Shown here in pieces: positions 1 through 7,934 of a stretch of DNA of 64,000 nucleotides. Source of the DNA: DATFVJ01 sp963727015 (GTDB lineage: Bacteria > Actinomycetota > Actinomycetes > Streptosporangiales > Streptosporangiaceae); NCBI GenBank assembly GCA_963727015.1, contig CAVSEV010000005.1, forward strand, positions 434,001 to 498,000, in the 5' to 3' direction. Every line of letters begins with the position of its first letter. Position 1 is the first letter of the stretch. Position numbers and translations under genes: made by a program. Below the pieces are notes generated by a model. It worked only from the letters and a program-made list of their open reading frames with translations. It was not told the DNA's origin and searched no databases.

Positions 1-552
1 GGAGCCGGTTACGGTGCACCGGCGCCCGCGGGACAGAACCGGTGGCGGCTCATCCTCACCAAAGGACAGGCACGGCTCGTCGGTCTTTTCATCGCGATCG
101 GGGTCGCGGTGTGGGCCGGATACATCGTCGCGTTCAGCGTGCTCGCGTCGTCACCGGGCGGGGTCGTGCAGCGCGTGAACGCGATCAGCCAGTCCCAGCT
201 GGCCTACGCGAAGCTCAGCGCCGCGACGAGGACCTTCGCGTCGACGGCATCATCTTGCCAGAGCTCGGCGCAGGGGCTGTCCTGTGCCACAAGGGCCGAT
301 GGGCAGCTCGCACAGGACTTCGGCAGTTACGCTCGGACGATGCGCGGCGTCTCGATGCCGTCAGGGCCCGCTGCTGGGGAAGCGGCCCGGCTCGCCGCCG
401 TAGCCACCCAGGCCCAGCAGGTCTTCCAGCGGCTCGCCCGGTCAACCTCGGCGAGCCAGTACCAGCAGACGGTGCGAAGCTCGAACATCACGCAGGTACT
501 TGGCCAGGTGGACTTGGACTACCAGGACCTCGTCAGAACGCTCACCCGGTAG
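1..552 (+). CDS. Membrane-anchored protein of unknown function, 5' end cut by window
   Basis: The frame is open from the first base, so the true start lies upstream; about 183 residues are visible. A short Gly/Ala/Pro-containing segment is followed by one hydrophobic helix at about residues 26-48 and then a soluble, Ala/Ser/Gln-rich, probably helical region. Two cysteines about ten residues apart (SSC...LSC) lie in the part predicted to be outside the membrane. I do not recognise a family. A single-pass protein with an exported helical domain is the most that the sequence supports. The downstream MntP gene is on the opposite strand, so the two converge. Confidence 0.6.
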   Translation, partial: GAGYGAPAPAGQNRWRLILTKGQARLVGLFIAIGVAVWAGYIVAFSVLASSPGGVVQRVNAISQSQLAYAKLSAATRTFASTASSCQSSAQGLSCATRADGQLAQDFGSYARTMRGVSMPSGPAAGEAARLAAVATQAQQVFQRLARSTSASQYQQTVRSSNITQVLGQVDLDYQDLVRTLTR

Positions 553-676
553 CCACGTCGCGGCCGGGCCGCGCCGCGCTGGCCACCAGCGCATCCGATC
601 CCATGATCTCCTGGCCAGCGTGGTGACACCTTCAGTTCACGTGAAACCCGCGCAGCCGTTAAGGCTGTGCATCGCC

Positions 677-730
677 TTCGCCGGCACCCTGGGTTTCGCC
701 GGCACCCTGGGTTTCGCCGGCACGCTGGGT
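677..730. repeat. 18-bp tandem repeat, 3 copies
   Basis: Three head-to-tail copies of an 18-base unit (TTCGCCGGCACCCTGGGT, with one base changed in the last copy) sit between the convergent ends of the first gene and the MntP gene. This is one of many short tandem arrays in the window. Confidence 0.85.
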
Positions 731-746
731 GAAGCGGGACACGCTA

Positions 747-1448
747 CTAGATGACGCCCGTGCCGATTCCCGCCGCGACGGTGATCAGGATCATCGCGCT
801 GAAAAGCTCGCTCTTTTGCCCAGCCGTGGCCCCGATCCGGGCGCCCAATTCGAGGCCGACCAGCGACATCAGCACGCTCACGCCGCCGATGACCAGGGCG
901 GACACGAGGATGCCCGCCGGTCCGGTGCCCAGGGCGCCGAGGGCGAAGCCGACCGCGAGGTTGTCGAGGCTCAGCGCCAGCCCCGCCAGCAGCAACCGCG
1001 ATGTGCGCCTCAGGACCGCGGCGGCCACGTCAGCGTGGCCGTACTGCCCGGGTGTGCCGTACTGCTTGGGTGCGCCGTCCTGCCCGGGTGTGCCGTCCTG
1101 CTCGGGGGAGTCCCGGCTCCGCTGTGAGTCCCGGCTCCGCTGCGAGTCCCGGCTCCGCTGTGAGTCCCGGCTCCGCTGTGAGTCCCTGCTCCGCAGGGCG
1201 TCGACCAACGCGTAGCAGCCCACCCCGATCAGCAGCGCCGCGCCAGCCCAGCGAGCCACACTCCCGAGCCAGGCCGCGAGGTGCTGGCCGACCGCGAGTC
1301 CCACGATAGGCATGCCGGCCTCGAAAGCGCCGAAGACGACACCCACCCGCCACCGGACACTCGCATCGGTTCCAGGCACGCCGATTCCGATCGCCCCGGC
1401 AAAGTTGGACAGCCCGACCGACACGGCGAGGAGGAGAAGCGCGACCAA
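747..1448 (-). CDS. Manganese efflux pump, MntP family
   Basis: This 233-residue polytopic protein matches the MntP/YebN layout: two three-helix halves with small-residue-rich helices. The N-terminal SVGLSNFAGAIGIG and the second-half SLDNLAVGFALG carry the acidic and Asn residues expected for the Mn2+ path. The family exports Mn(II) at the inner membrane. The central cytoplasmic loop is inflated by about five SRDSQR-type repeats and a Gly/Gln-rich stretch, which correspond to the 18-bp DNA array at 1108-1197; ordinary MntP has a short loop here. The start is a TTG about ten bases after the stop of the PIG-L frame, so the two are probably cotranscribed. Family membership is fairly sure; the substrate is by analogy. 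Confidence 0.75.
   Translation of the reverse strand: MVALLLLAVSVGLSNFAGAIGIGVPGTDASVRWRVGVVFGAFEAGMPIVGLAVGQHLAAWLGSVARWAGAALLIGVGCYALVDALRSRDSQRSRDSQRSRDSQRSRDSQRSRDSPEQDGTPGQDGAPKQYGTPGQYGHADVAAAVLRRTSRLLLAGLALSLDNLAVGFALGALGTGPAGILVSALVIGGVSVLMSLVGLELGARIGATAGQKSELFSAMILITVAAGIGTGVI
1108..1197. repeat. 18-bp in-frame tandem repeat inside MntP-like gene, 5 copies
   Basis: Five 18-base units (GAGTCCCGGCTCCGCTGT, minor variants) lie in the coding strand's loop region and encode SRDSQR-like hexapeptides. The unit is a multiple of three, so copy-number changes keep the frame. Confidence 0.9.
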
Positions 1449-1457
1449 GTCGACCGC

Positions 1458-2155
1458 TCAGCCGGTTTCAATGACCTGGAACGCCTCGGCCAGCCGGCCC
1501 TCGGGCAGGCCCGCCAGGACCGCGCTGCGTGTCAGCCAGCCGCGAAGGCGATCCTCGAGCCCGTCCATGTGGCCGGTCTGGCTCTCGTGCGCCCGCAGCG
1601 CGGCGACCTTTTTTCCGAACGTGTCCGTCACGTCGACGTATCGGTTGGGCGAGGGCCCGCCCATGAGCCACACCTCGCTCACCGTCCAGGCATCGAGCCC
1701 CTCGCCGGCGATAAGTTCGGGGAACGCGAAGGGGTTCCGCGCGTGTAGACGGCATCCAGGGCCGCCGCGCCGACCGCGCGATGGTCCGGGTGACTCGGGC
1801 CAATCCGCTGGTAGTTCCGCTCGGGCGTCGGGCACATCAGCCGCTGCGGCCGTACCTGCCTGATCACCCGGGCAAGATCCTTGCGGAGCCCGAGCGTGGC
1901 TTCGACGCGGCCGTCCGGATAGCCAAGGAACCGCACGTCGTCGACTCCCACATGCTTGGCAGCCGCGATCTGCTCAGCGCGGCGTAGCGGCGCCATGGCT
2001 GAGCGGTCGACCGTCTCGTCATGCCCGCCGGCGTCACCTTCCGTGACAATGCAATAGGTGACCTCGATCCCGGCGTCGGTCCATGTCGCGACCGTGCCCG
2101 CCGCGCCGAAGTCGACGTCGTCAGGGTGGGCGACGATGATCAGTATTCTGCGCAT
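1458..2155 (-). pseudogene. PIG-L family deacetylase, broken by a one-base deletion
   Basis: The first part, read from 2155, begins MRRILIIVAHPDDVDFGAAG, with the zinc-binding AHPDD motif of PIG-L/LmbE N-acetylglucosaminyl deacetylases, and continues to the SHPDHRAVG motif. It should then run into NPFAFPELIAGEGL and SEVWLMGG, but these lie in another frame. Adding one base near 1742 (between the VYT and ARNPF codons) restores a single protein of about 232 residues, a normal family length. The family removes acetyl groups from GlcNAc-containing small molecules such as mycothiol precursors or their conjugates. The gene is disrupted as given. Because homology is excellent on both sides, a sequencing error is as likely as a real mutation. 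Confidence 0.8.
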
Positions 2156-2290
2156 CCCGTCATCGCTTATCAGCCCGCCATTTTAGGAGATCGCGCGGTT
2201 TTCGCTGCTGGCGCGCCTGGGGCCCGATTCTGCCCGTCCGGCCGCGGTGGCTTGCCGCGACATGTCGGCGCCACCGCCTACGCTTGGCAC

Positions 2291-4507
2291 GTGTCCACCG
2301 TGGCGGCAGAATCCCTACTCGACGGCCTGAACCCGCAGCAGCGTGCAGCCGTCGTGCATGAACACTCGCCCCTGCTCATCGTGGCCGGCGCGGGCTCGGG
2401 TAAGACCCGCGTGCTCACCTACCGGATCGCGTATCTGCTCGCCGAGCGCTACGTCAGGCCTGCCGAGATCCTGGCGATCACATTCACGAACAAGGCAGCG
2501 GGCGAGATGGCCAGCCGGGTCGGCGCTCTCGTCGGCGCCAGGGCAAAGGCGATGTGGGTGATGACCTTCCACTCGGCCTGTGTCCGCATCCTGCGCCGCG
2601 AGGCCACGCGCTTCGGCTACCCGTCCAGCTTCTCCATCTACGACCAGGCGGACTCGCAGCGGCTGATGGGGCTGGTCTGCAGGGAGCTCGACCTCGACCC
2701 GCGGTGGTTCGCGCCCAAGGCGATGCTCGCTCAGGTGTCCAACCTGAAGAACGAGCTTGTCGACTACGAGACGTTCGCCAGCCGGGCCGCCGCGCACAAG
2801 GAGAAGGCCCTCGCCGAGGCCTACACGGCTTACCAGCGCCGGCTGGTGGAGTCCGGTGCGATGGACTTCGACGACCTGATTATGGTGACGGTGTGCCTGC
2901 TGCAGGCCTTCCCCGAGGTAGCCGAGCACTACCGGCGCCGGTTCAGGCACATTCTGGTCGACGAGTACCAGGACACCAACCACGCGCAGTATGAGCTCGT
3001 ACGCGAGCTTGTCGGCGGCGCCCACGACGATCCCGCTGAGCTGTGCGTGGTGGGTGACGCCGACCAGTCCATCTACGCGTTCCGTGGCGCCACGATCCGC
3101 AACATCGAGGAGTTCGAGCAGGACTTTCCCGATGCGAAGGTGATCCTGCTCGAACAGAACTACAGGTCCACTCAGAACATCCTCTCCGCGGCCAACGCGC
3201 TGGTGTCGCGCAATGCCAGCCGAAAGCCGAAGAACCTCTGGTCCGATCAGGGCGCAGGGCCGCTCATCACCGGTTATGTCGCGGACAACGAGCACGACGA
3301 GGCCGCCTTCGTCGCGGCCGAGGTGGACCGGCTTGCCGACGAAGGAGAGGCGAAGCCCGGCCAGGTGGCCGTTTTCTACCGCACCAATGCCCAGTCCCGG
3401 GTCTTCGAGGAGATCTTCATCCGCACCGGGCTGCCTTACAAGGTCGTCGGTGGCGTGCGGTTCTACGAACGCCGCGAGGTACGTGATCTGCTCGCCTATC
3501 TCAGGCTGCTGGCCAATCCCGAGGACCTGGTGTCACTGCGCCGCATCCTGAATGTGCCAAGGCGCGGCATCGGCGACCGGGCGCAGGCGTGCGTGGAGGC
3601 TTTCGCGCAGCGAGAGCGGATCACTTTCGCAGCGGCCCTGGCCCGCCCCGATGAGGTGCCGGCCCTGGCCACCCGTTCTGCGCATTCGATCGTCGAGTTC
3701 AACGAGCTGATCAACGGCCTCAGGGCGCTCGTCGACGCGGGCATGGCGCCCTCACAGATCGCCGAGGCGGTGCTTGACCGCTCCGGCTATCTGGCCGAGC
3801 TGACAGATTCCGAGGACCCGCAGGACGAGAGCCGGATCGAGAACCTCTCGCAGCTTGTCACGGTGGCACGGGAGTTCGAGGGCGCGAACCCCAATGGGAC
3901 GCTGGTGGATTTCCTCGAGCGGGTCTCCCTCGTCGCGGACGCCGATCAGATCCCAGACGGGGAGGAGCACGGCGGGTTGGTGACCCTGATGACCCTGCAT
4001 ACCGCGAAGGGCCTGGAGTTTCCTGTCGTGTTCCTGACCGGCATGGAAGAGGGCGTGTTCCCGCACCAGCGGTCGCTGCTGGGTGACTCGAGGGCGCTGG
4101 AGGAGGAGCGGCGGCTCGCCTACGTCGGGATCACCCGCGCCAGGGAGCGCCTCTATCTGACGCGTACCGCGCTGCGCACCTGGTGGGGCCGTCCTTCCGT
4201 CCACCCCCCGTCGAGATTCCTCGCCGAGATCCCGGCTGGGCTGATCGAATGGCGGCGCAGTGAGGCCTCCGTGACCGCCGCGCCCGCCAGCGAGCAGATG
4301 GCGAGACGCCCCGGTGTGCGGGTCACGGGGAACAGGGAAGTTCCTTTGCTCGTGCCAGGCGACCGGGTCACCCATGACAGGTTCGGGCTGGGCAGGGTGA
4401 TAAGCGTCGGCGGCGTGGGCGAACGCGCAGAAGCGAAGATCGACTTCGGTGGCCATGACGGGGTGAAGCACCTGATCCTGCGTTACGCCCCCCTTGAGAA
4501 GCTATAG
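2291..4507 (+). CDS. pcrA: ATP-dependent DNA helicase PcrA/UvrD1, superfamily 1A
   Basis: A 3'-5' helicase for nucleotide excision repair and removal of stalled polymerases. Motifs appear in order: Walker A AGAGSGKT at about residue 33, Walker B VDEYQDTN at about 223, motif IV LLEQNYRST, motif V TLHTAKGLEFPVV at about 567 and motif VI GITRARERL at about 613. The last 50 residues form a Tudor-like fold (DRFGLGRVISV...KIDFGG), known in PcrA to bind RNA polymerase. I chose the GTG at 2291, giving 738 residues, the usual length; the open frame extends further upstream to 2021 but that part is antisense to the PIG-L gene and looks non-coding. No clear Shine-Dalgarno precedes it. A position upstream of sucCD is conserved in actinomycetes. 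Confidence 0.95.
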   Translation: MSTVAAESLLDGLNPQQRAAVVHEHSPLLIVAGAGSGKTRVLTYRIAYLLAERYVRPAEILAITFTNKAAGEMASRVGALVGARAKAMWVMTFHSACVRILRREATRFGYPSSFSIYDQADSQRLMGLVCRELDLDPRWFAPKAMLAQVSNLKNELVDYETFASRAAAHKEKALAEAYTAYQRRLVESGAMDFDDLIMVTVCLLQAFPEVAEHYRRRFRHILVDEYQDTNHAQYELVRELVGGAHDDPAELCVVGDADQSIYAFRGATIRNIEEFEQDFPDAKVILLEQNYRSTQNILSAANALVSRNASRKPKNLWSDQGAGPLITGYVADNEHDEAAFVAAEVDRLADEGEAKPGQVAVFYRTNAQSRVFEEIFIRTGLPYKVVGGVRFYERREVRDLLAYLRLLANPEDLVSLRRILNVPRRGIGDRAQACVEAFAQRERITFAAALARPDEVPALATRSAHSIVEFNELINGLRALVDAGMAPSQIAEAVLDRSGYLAELTDSEDPQDESRIENLSQLVTVAREFEGANPNGTLVDFLERVSLVADADQIPDGEEHGGLVTLMTLHTAKGLEFPVVFLTGMEEGVFPHQRSLLGDSRALEEERRLAYVGITRARERLYLTRTALRTWWGRPSVHPPSRFLAEIPAGLIEWRRSEASVTAAPASEQMARRPGVRVTGNREVPLLVPGDRVTHDRFGLGRVISVGGVGERAEAKIDFGGHDGVKHLILRYAPLEKL

Positions 4508-4556
4508 CGGCTGAGAAGCCATGTCGGCTGAGAAGCCATGTCGGCTGAGAAGGTGT
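4508..4556. repeat. 17-bp tandem repeat after pcrA
   Basis: Two complete and one partial copies of CGGCTGAGAAGCCATGT start directly after the pcrA stop codon. No transcript terminator is visible in it. Confidence 0.8.
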
Positions 4557-4758
4557 CGCGGCCGCGCGGCGTGCAACTGGCGCCCGCATTGCGCCGGCGC
4601 CCGGGCGGTATGCCCTGACAGCGCCCGTCCCGGCCTGCGGTCACCCTCGTCCGGCAGGTGTCCTTGGTGCCGTTCGCGATGCGTCCCCTCGCCGCCTGGT
4701 GGTTTCGGCCGGTTACGCTTCCCGGCAGGGGCACGATCGACTTGGGTGGGAGGAAGCG

Positions 4759-5211
4759 ATGGCAAGCATCCGCGTCGTGGTCGCGAAGGTTGGCCTGGAC
4801 GGGCACGACCGTGGCGCGAAAGTCGTCGCCCGGGCGCTGCGGGACGCGGGCGTCGAGGTGATCTACACCGGCCTGCACCAGACGCCTGAGCAGGTCGTGG
4901 AGGCCGCGGTACAGGAGGATGCGGACGGCATCGGCCTATCCATCCTGTCCGGCGCGCACATGACACTCTGCGTCCGCATCCTCGACCTGCTCGCCGAACG
5001 TGACGCGAGTGATATCACGGTCTTCCTAGGCGGCATCGTGCCTGATGCGGACATATCCGAGCTCGAGCGCTTGGGCGTCGCACGGGTCTTCACCCCGGGT
5101 GCCTCTACCCACGAGATAGTGGACTGGGTTTATGCCACGTTCGGTGAGCCGGGAGAAGCAGTGGCGCCCGGTGCCCGTCCCGGGGCCGTGCCTCCTGCAG
5201 CCTCTGCCTGA
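4759..5211 (+). CDS. Cobalamin-binding small subunit of an acyl-CoA mutase
   Basis: A 150-residue, stand-alone B12-binding domain. The DxHxxG motif (D14-G-H16-D-R-G19) supplies the histidine that displaces dimethylbenzimidazole from cobalamin; the LSILSGAH and LGGIVP loops that hold the nucleotide tail follow at about residues 62 and 93. This is the typical small subunit of two-component methylmalonyl- or isobutyryl-CoA mutases (McmB/IcmB type). It works with a TIM-barrel large subunit; one is encoded 24 kb away at 28528. ATG 4759 has a good GGGAGGAA ribosome site. The last 18 residues are a Pro/Ala-rich extension. Placement near sucC makes sense because methylmalonyl-CoA mutase yields succinyl-CoA. 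The substrate cannot be set from this subunit alone. Confidence 0.85.
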   Translation: MASIRVVVAKVGLDGHDRGAKVVARALRDAGVEVIYTGLHQTPEQVVEAAVQEDADGIGLSILSGAHMTLCVRILDLLAERDASDITVFLGGIVPDADISELERLGVARVFTPGASTHEIVDWVYATFGEPGEAVAPGARPGAVPPAASA

Positions 5212-5693
5212 GGGCTGATTCGGATCGGCCATCGACTTTCTGCCCGGCGCCCGCCGTGATCCGCCATTGTGTTAACATTCCGGCGCTATTCGCCGGTTAG
5301 TTAACACAAGAACGGATCATGAGCGCAGTTGGCAGCTTAGATCCCGGACGAGGTCCGGCGGTCGCTTCGCGACCGTGTCCGGCAGTCGCTTCGCGGCGTG
5401 TCCGGCGGTCGTTCGCGGCTTGTGCCCGGCGGTCGCTTCTCGAGCCGCCGGTGGCCGGCTTCGTGGTGACCGGGCGCCGCCCCTCCCCGGGTGGCCTGCG
5501 GCGCCGGCCCTCCGGGTGGCCGGCTTCCCGTTGGCTGGCGGAGGGCGCCGTCGTGGGGGAGGGGAAAGCCGTGGTGCTGCAAAACCAGTTGCGGCCGGGG
5601 GGGGCCGATGTGCCGCCCCCCCGGCTAGGCTTCCTGCCAGGATGTCTCGCGCCGGGACGCGGGATCAGGTAGCCGAGCCAAGGACGGACCCTA
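5212..5693. other. Intergenic region before sucC with hairpin and degenerate repeats
   Basis: These 482 bases hold no convincing gene. They contain the nested palindrome at 5269-5307 and, at about 5353-5438, four imperfect copies of a 19-21-base unit built on GTCCGGCGGTCGCTTCGCG. The last 100 bases before sucC presumably hold its promoter, but I cannot place -35/-10 elements with confidence. AAGGACGG at about 5680 is the sucC ribosome site. Confidence 0.6.
5269..5307. promoter_or_regulatory. Nested inverted repeat, candidate operator or RNA hairpin
   Basis: An outer 8-base arm GTGTTAAC (5269-5276) pairs with GTTAACAC (5300-5307), and an inner CCGGCG (5280-5285) pairs with CGCCGG (5291-5296) around a 5-base loop. 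Three-base mismatched bulges separate the two stems. The outer arms are AT-rich in a GC-rich region, and no T-run follows, so a protein-binding site or attenuator fits better than a simple terminator. Role is inferred only. Confidence 0.5.
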
Positions 5694-6881
5694 GTGGACC
5701 TGTTCGAGCACCAGGCGAAGGAACTCTTCGCAGAGTACGGGATACCAGTGCCAGTCGGCCGGGTCGCACAGACCCCCGCGGAGGCGCGGGCGATCGCGGC
5801 GGAGTTCGCATCTGCGGGTACGCCGCGAGTGGTGGTTAAGGCCCAGGTCAAGACCGGGGGCCGGGGCAAGGCGGGCGGTGTGAAGCTGGCGAGTGACCCG
5901 GATGAGGCGGCGGCAGAAGCAGCGGCGATCCTCGGTATGGACATTAAGGGCCACACGGTGCGCAAGGTCCTCGTCGAGGAGGCCAGCGACATTGCTGCCG
6001 AGTACTACTTCTCTTACCTGCTCGACCGGGCAAACCGCACGTTCTTGTCCATTTGCTCCGCGCAGGGTGGCATGGACATCGAGGAGGTAGCCCGGTCCAG
6101 CCCTGAGGCCGTTGCCCGGGTGCCGGTGTCCGCCCTAGGCGGAGTCGACGGCGGCAGGGCGGCGGAGATCGTCACTGCGGGCGGGCTGCCGCCTGAGGCG
6201 CGCGAGGGCGCTGCCGGACTGGCAGAAAAGCTGTGGGCGATGTTCACCGACGAGGACGCTACGCTGGCCGAGATCAATCCCATGATCTTGACACGGGATG
6301 GCCGGGTGATAGCCCTGGACGCCAAGGTCACCCTGGACGACAATGCCTCGGCACGGCAGGACCATAACCGGTTCGCGGATCCGGCGTCCGCCGATCCGCT
6401 CGAGGCCAGGGCCAAGGCGGTACACCTCAACTATGTCAAGCTTGACGGTCAGGTGGGCGTCATCGGCAACGGCGCTGGCCTCGTCATGTCCACCCTTGAC
6501 GTGGTCGCGTACGCCGGTGAACAGTTCGGTGGCATCCGACCGGCGAACTTCCTCGACATCGGCGGTGGCGCCTCAGCCGAGGTGATGGCCAACGGCCTGG
6601 AGATCGTGCTGTCCGATCCTTCGGTCCGCTCGGTCCTCGTGAACGTGTTCGGCGGCATCACCTCTTGTGACGCGGTCGCTAGCGGGATCGTGTCAGCGAT
6701 CGGCCTGCTGGCCGAGCGCGGCGAGACCGTAAGGCGGCCGATCGTAGTGCGACTCGACGGCAACAACGCGTCCGAGGGCCGCCGGATTCTGAGCGAGGCT
6801 GGAATCGGGGTCGTCGAGCAGGTCCCCACCATGGACGACGCGGCGCGGCGCGCCGCGGAACTAGCCGCGACTGGAGCATGA
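5694..6881 (+). CDS. sucC: Succinate--CoA ligase (ADP-forming) subunit beta
   Basis: TCA-cycle enzyme subunit of 395 residues that binds nucleotide and succinate. The protein opens MDLFEHQAKELFAEYGIPVP, the standard start of the family, followed by the ATP-grasp domain with KTGGRGKAGGVKLA near residue 52 and ending in the CoA-ligase beta domain with GGGASAEVM and VNVFGGITSCD. GTG at 5694 has AAGGACGG upstream. One base separates its stop from the ATG of sucD, so the pair is cotranscribed and probably translationally coupled. The pcrA - B12 subunit - sucCD order is conserved in actinomycetes. Length and motifs are complete. Confidence 0.97.
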   Translation: MDLFEHQAKELFAEYGIPVPVGRVAQTPAEARAIAAEFASAGTPRVVVKAQVKTGGRGKAGGVKLASDPDEAAAEAAAILGMDIKGHTVRKVLVEEASDIAAEYYFSYLLDRANRTFLSICSAQGGMDIEEVARSSPEAVARVPVSALGGVDGGRAAEIVTAGGLPPEAREGAAGLAEKLWAMFTDEDATLAEINPMILTRDGRVIALDAKVTLDDNASARQDHNRFADPASADPLEARAKAVHLNYVKLDGQVGVIGNGAGLVMSTLDVVAYAGEQFGGIRPANFLDIGGGASAEVMANGLEIVLSDPSVRSVLVNVFGGITSCDAVASGIVSAIGLLAERGETVRRPIVVRLDGNNASEGRRILSEAGIGVVEQVPTMDDAARRAAELAATGA

Positions 6882-6882
6882 G

Positions 6883-7773
6883 ATGGCGATCTTCCTGACC
6901 GGGCAGAGCCGGGTCCTCATCCAAGGCATCACCGGCTCCGAGGGTCGCAGGCACGGGCAGCGCATGCTCGCGGCAGGCACCAAGGTCGTCGGGGGAACGA
7001 ACCCGCGCAAGGCCGGCCAGTCAATCGACCTCGGCGGCGCTGCCGTGCCGGTGTTCGGCACCGTCGCGGACACGATGGCGGCAACGGGGGCCGATGTGTC
7101 CGTGGTCTTCGTTCCTGCGTTGGGTGTCAAGGCCGCGGTCATCGAGGCCGTGGATGCCAAGATCCCGCTCGTCGTCATCATCACAGAGGGAATCCCGGTG
7201 CACGACACGACCGCGTTCTGGGCGTACGCCTCTGCCGCGGGCAACAGGACCCGGATAATCGGCCCAAACTGCCCAGGTGTCGCGTCGCCCGGCAAGTCGA
7301 ATGCGGGGATCATTCCCGCCGACATCACCACGGAGGGGCGCATCGGCCTGGTGTCCAAGTCAGGCACGCTTACCTACCAGATGATGTACGAATTGCGGGA
7401 CGTCGGATTCTCCACCTGCGTGGGCATCGGTGGCGACCCCGTCGTCGGGACGACCCACATCGATTGCCTGCAGGCATTTCAGGAGGATCCCGAGACCGAC
7501 GCGATGGTGATGATCGGCGAGATCGGCGGCGATGCGGAGGAACGGGCGGCCACATTCGTCGATCAGCACGTGACCAAGCCGGTGGTGGGCTACGTCGCCG
7601 GATTCACGGCGCCCGAGGGCAAGACAATGGGACACGCCGGTGCCATCGTCTCCGGCTCGTCAGGTACCGCGCAGGCCAAGAAAGAGGCGCTGGAAAAGGT
7701 GGGTATCCGGGTCGGCAAGACGCCGAGCGAGACTGCCCGCATCGCGCGAGAGGCCGTACGGCACGCGCGCTAG
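6883..7773 (+). CDS. sucD: Succinate--CoA ligase (ADP-forming) subunit alpha
   Basis: The 296-residue partner of SucC. An N-terminal CoA-binding Rossmann domain (MAIFLTGQSRVLIQGITGSE, GGTNPRKAG) leads into the ligase domain. The catalytic histidine that is phosphorylated lies in MGHAGAIVSG at about residue 251, and NCPGVASPGKSNAGI matches the phosphohistidine-stabilising loop. Together with SucC it converts succinyl-CoA to succinate with ATP formation. The sequence has full length for the family, and nothing odd is visible. Confidence 0.97.
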   Translation: MAIFLTGQSRVLIQGITGSEGRRHGQRMLAAGTKVVGGTNPRKAGQSIDLGGAAVPVFGTVADTMAATGADVSVVFVPALGVKAAVIEAVDAKIPLVVIITEGIPVHDTTAFWAYASAAGNRTRIIGPNCPGVASPGKSNAGIIPADITTEGRIGLVSKSGTLTYQMMYELRDVGFSTCVGIGGDPVVGTTHIDCLQAFQEDPETDAMVMIGEIGGDAEERAATFVDQHVTKPVVGYVAGFTAPEGKTMGHAGAIVSGSSGTAQAKKEALEKVGIRVGKTPSETARIAREAVRHAR

Positions 7774-7799
7774 CCGGTTATAGGCTCCACCGCCGTCCC

Positions 7800-7870
7800 C
7801 CGGCTGACGGCGCGGCCCCGGCTGACGGCGCGCGGCTGACAGGCGCAGGCCCGGGCTGACGGCGCAGGCA
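7800..7870. repeat. Imperfect GGCTGACGGCGC repeats after sucD
   Basis: Four imperfect copies of a GGCTGACGGCGC-centred unit occur between sucD and the PerM-like gene. Spacing is irregular, and no terminator-like stem with a T-run is evident. Confidence 0.65.
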
Positions 7871-7934
7871 ACCACGGCCCAACCCGGATCGGGTCCGGCG
7901 CGCCTGCGTGCTCTCCGGCGGCGTCCTTGCCAGC

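Noticed and set aside
2021..2290. Upstream extension of pcrA by 90 codons
   Set aside because: It lies antisense to the PIG-L gene, has no similarity to helicase N-termini, and the normal family length starts at about 2291.
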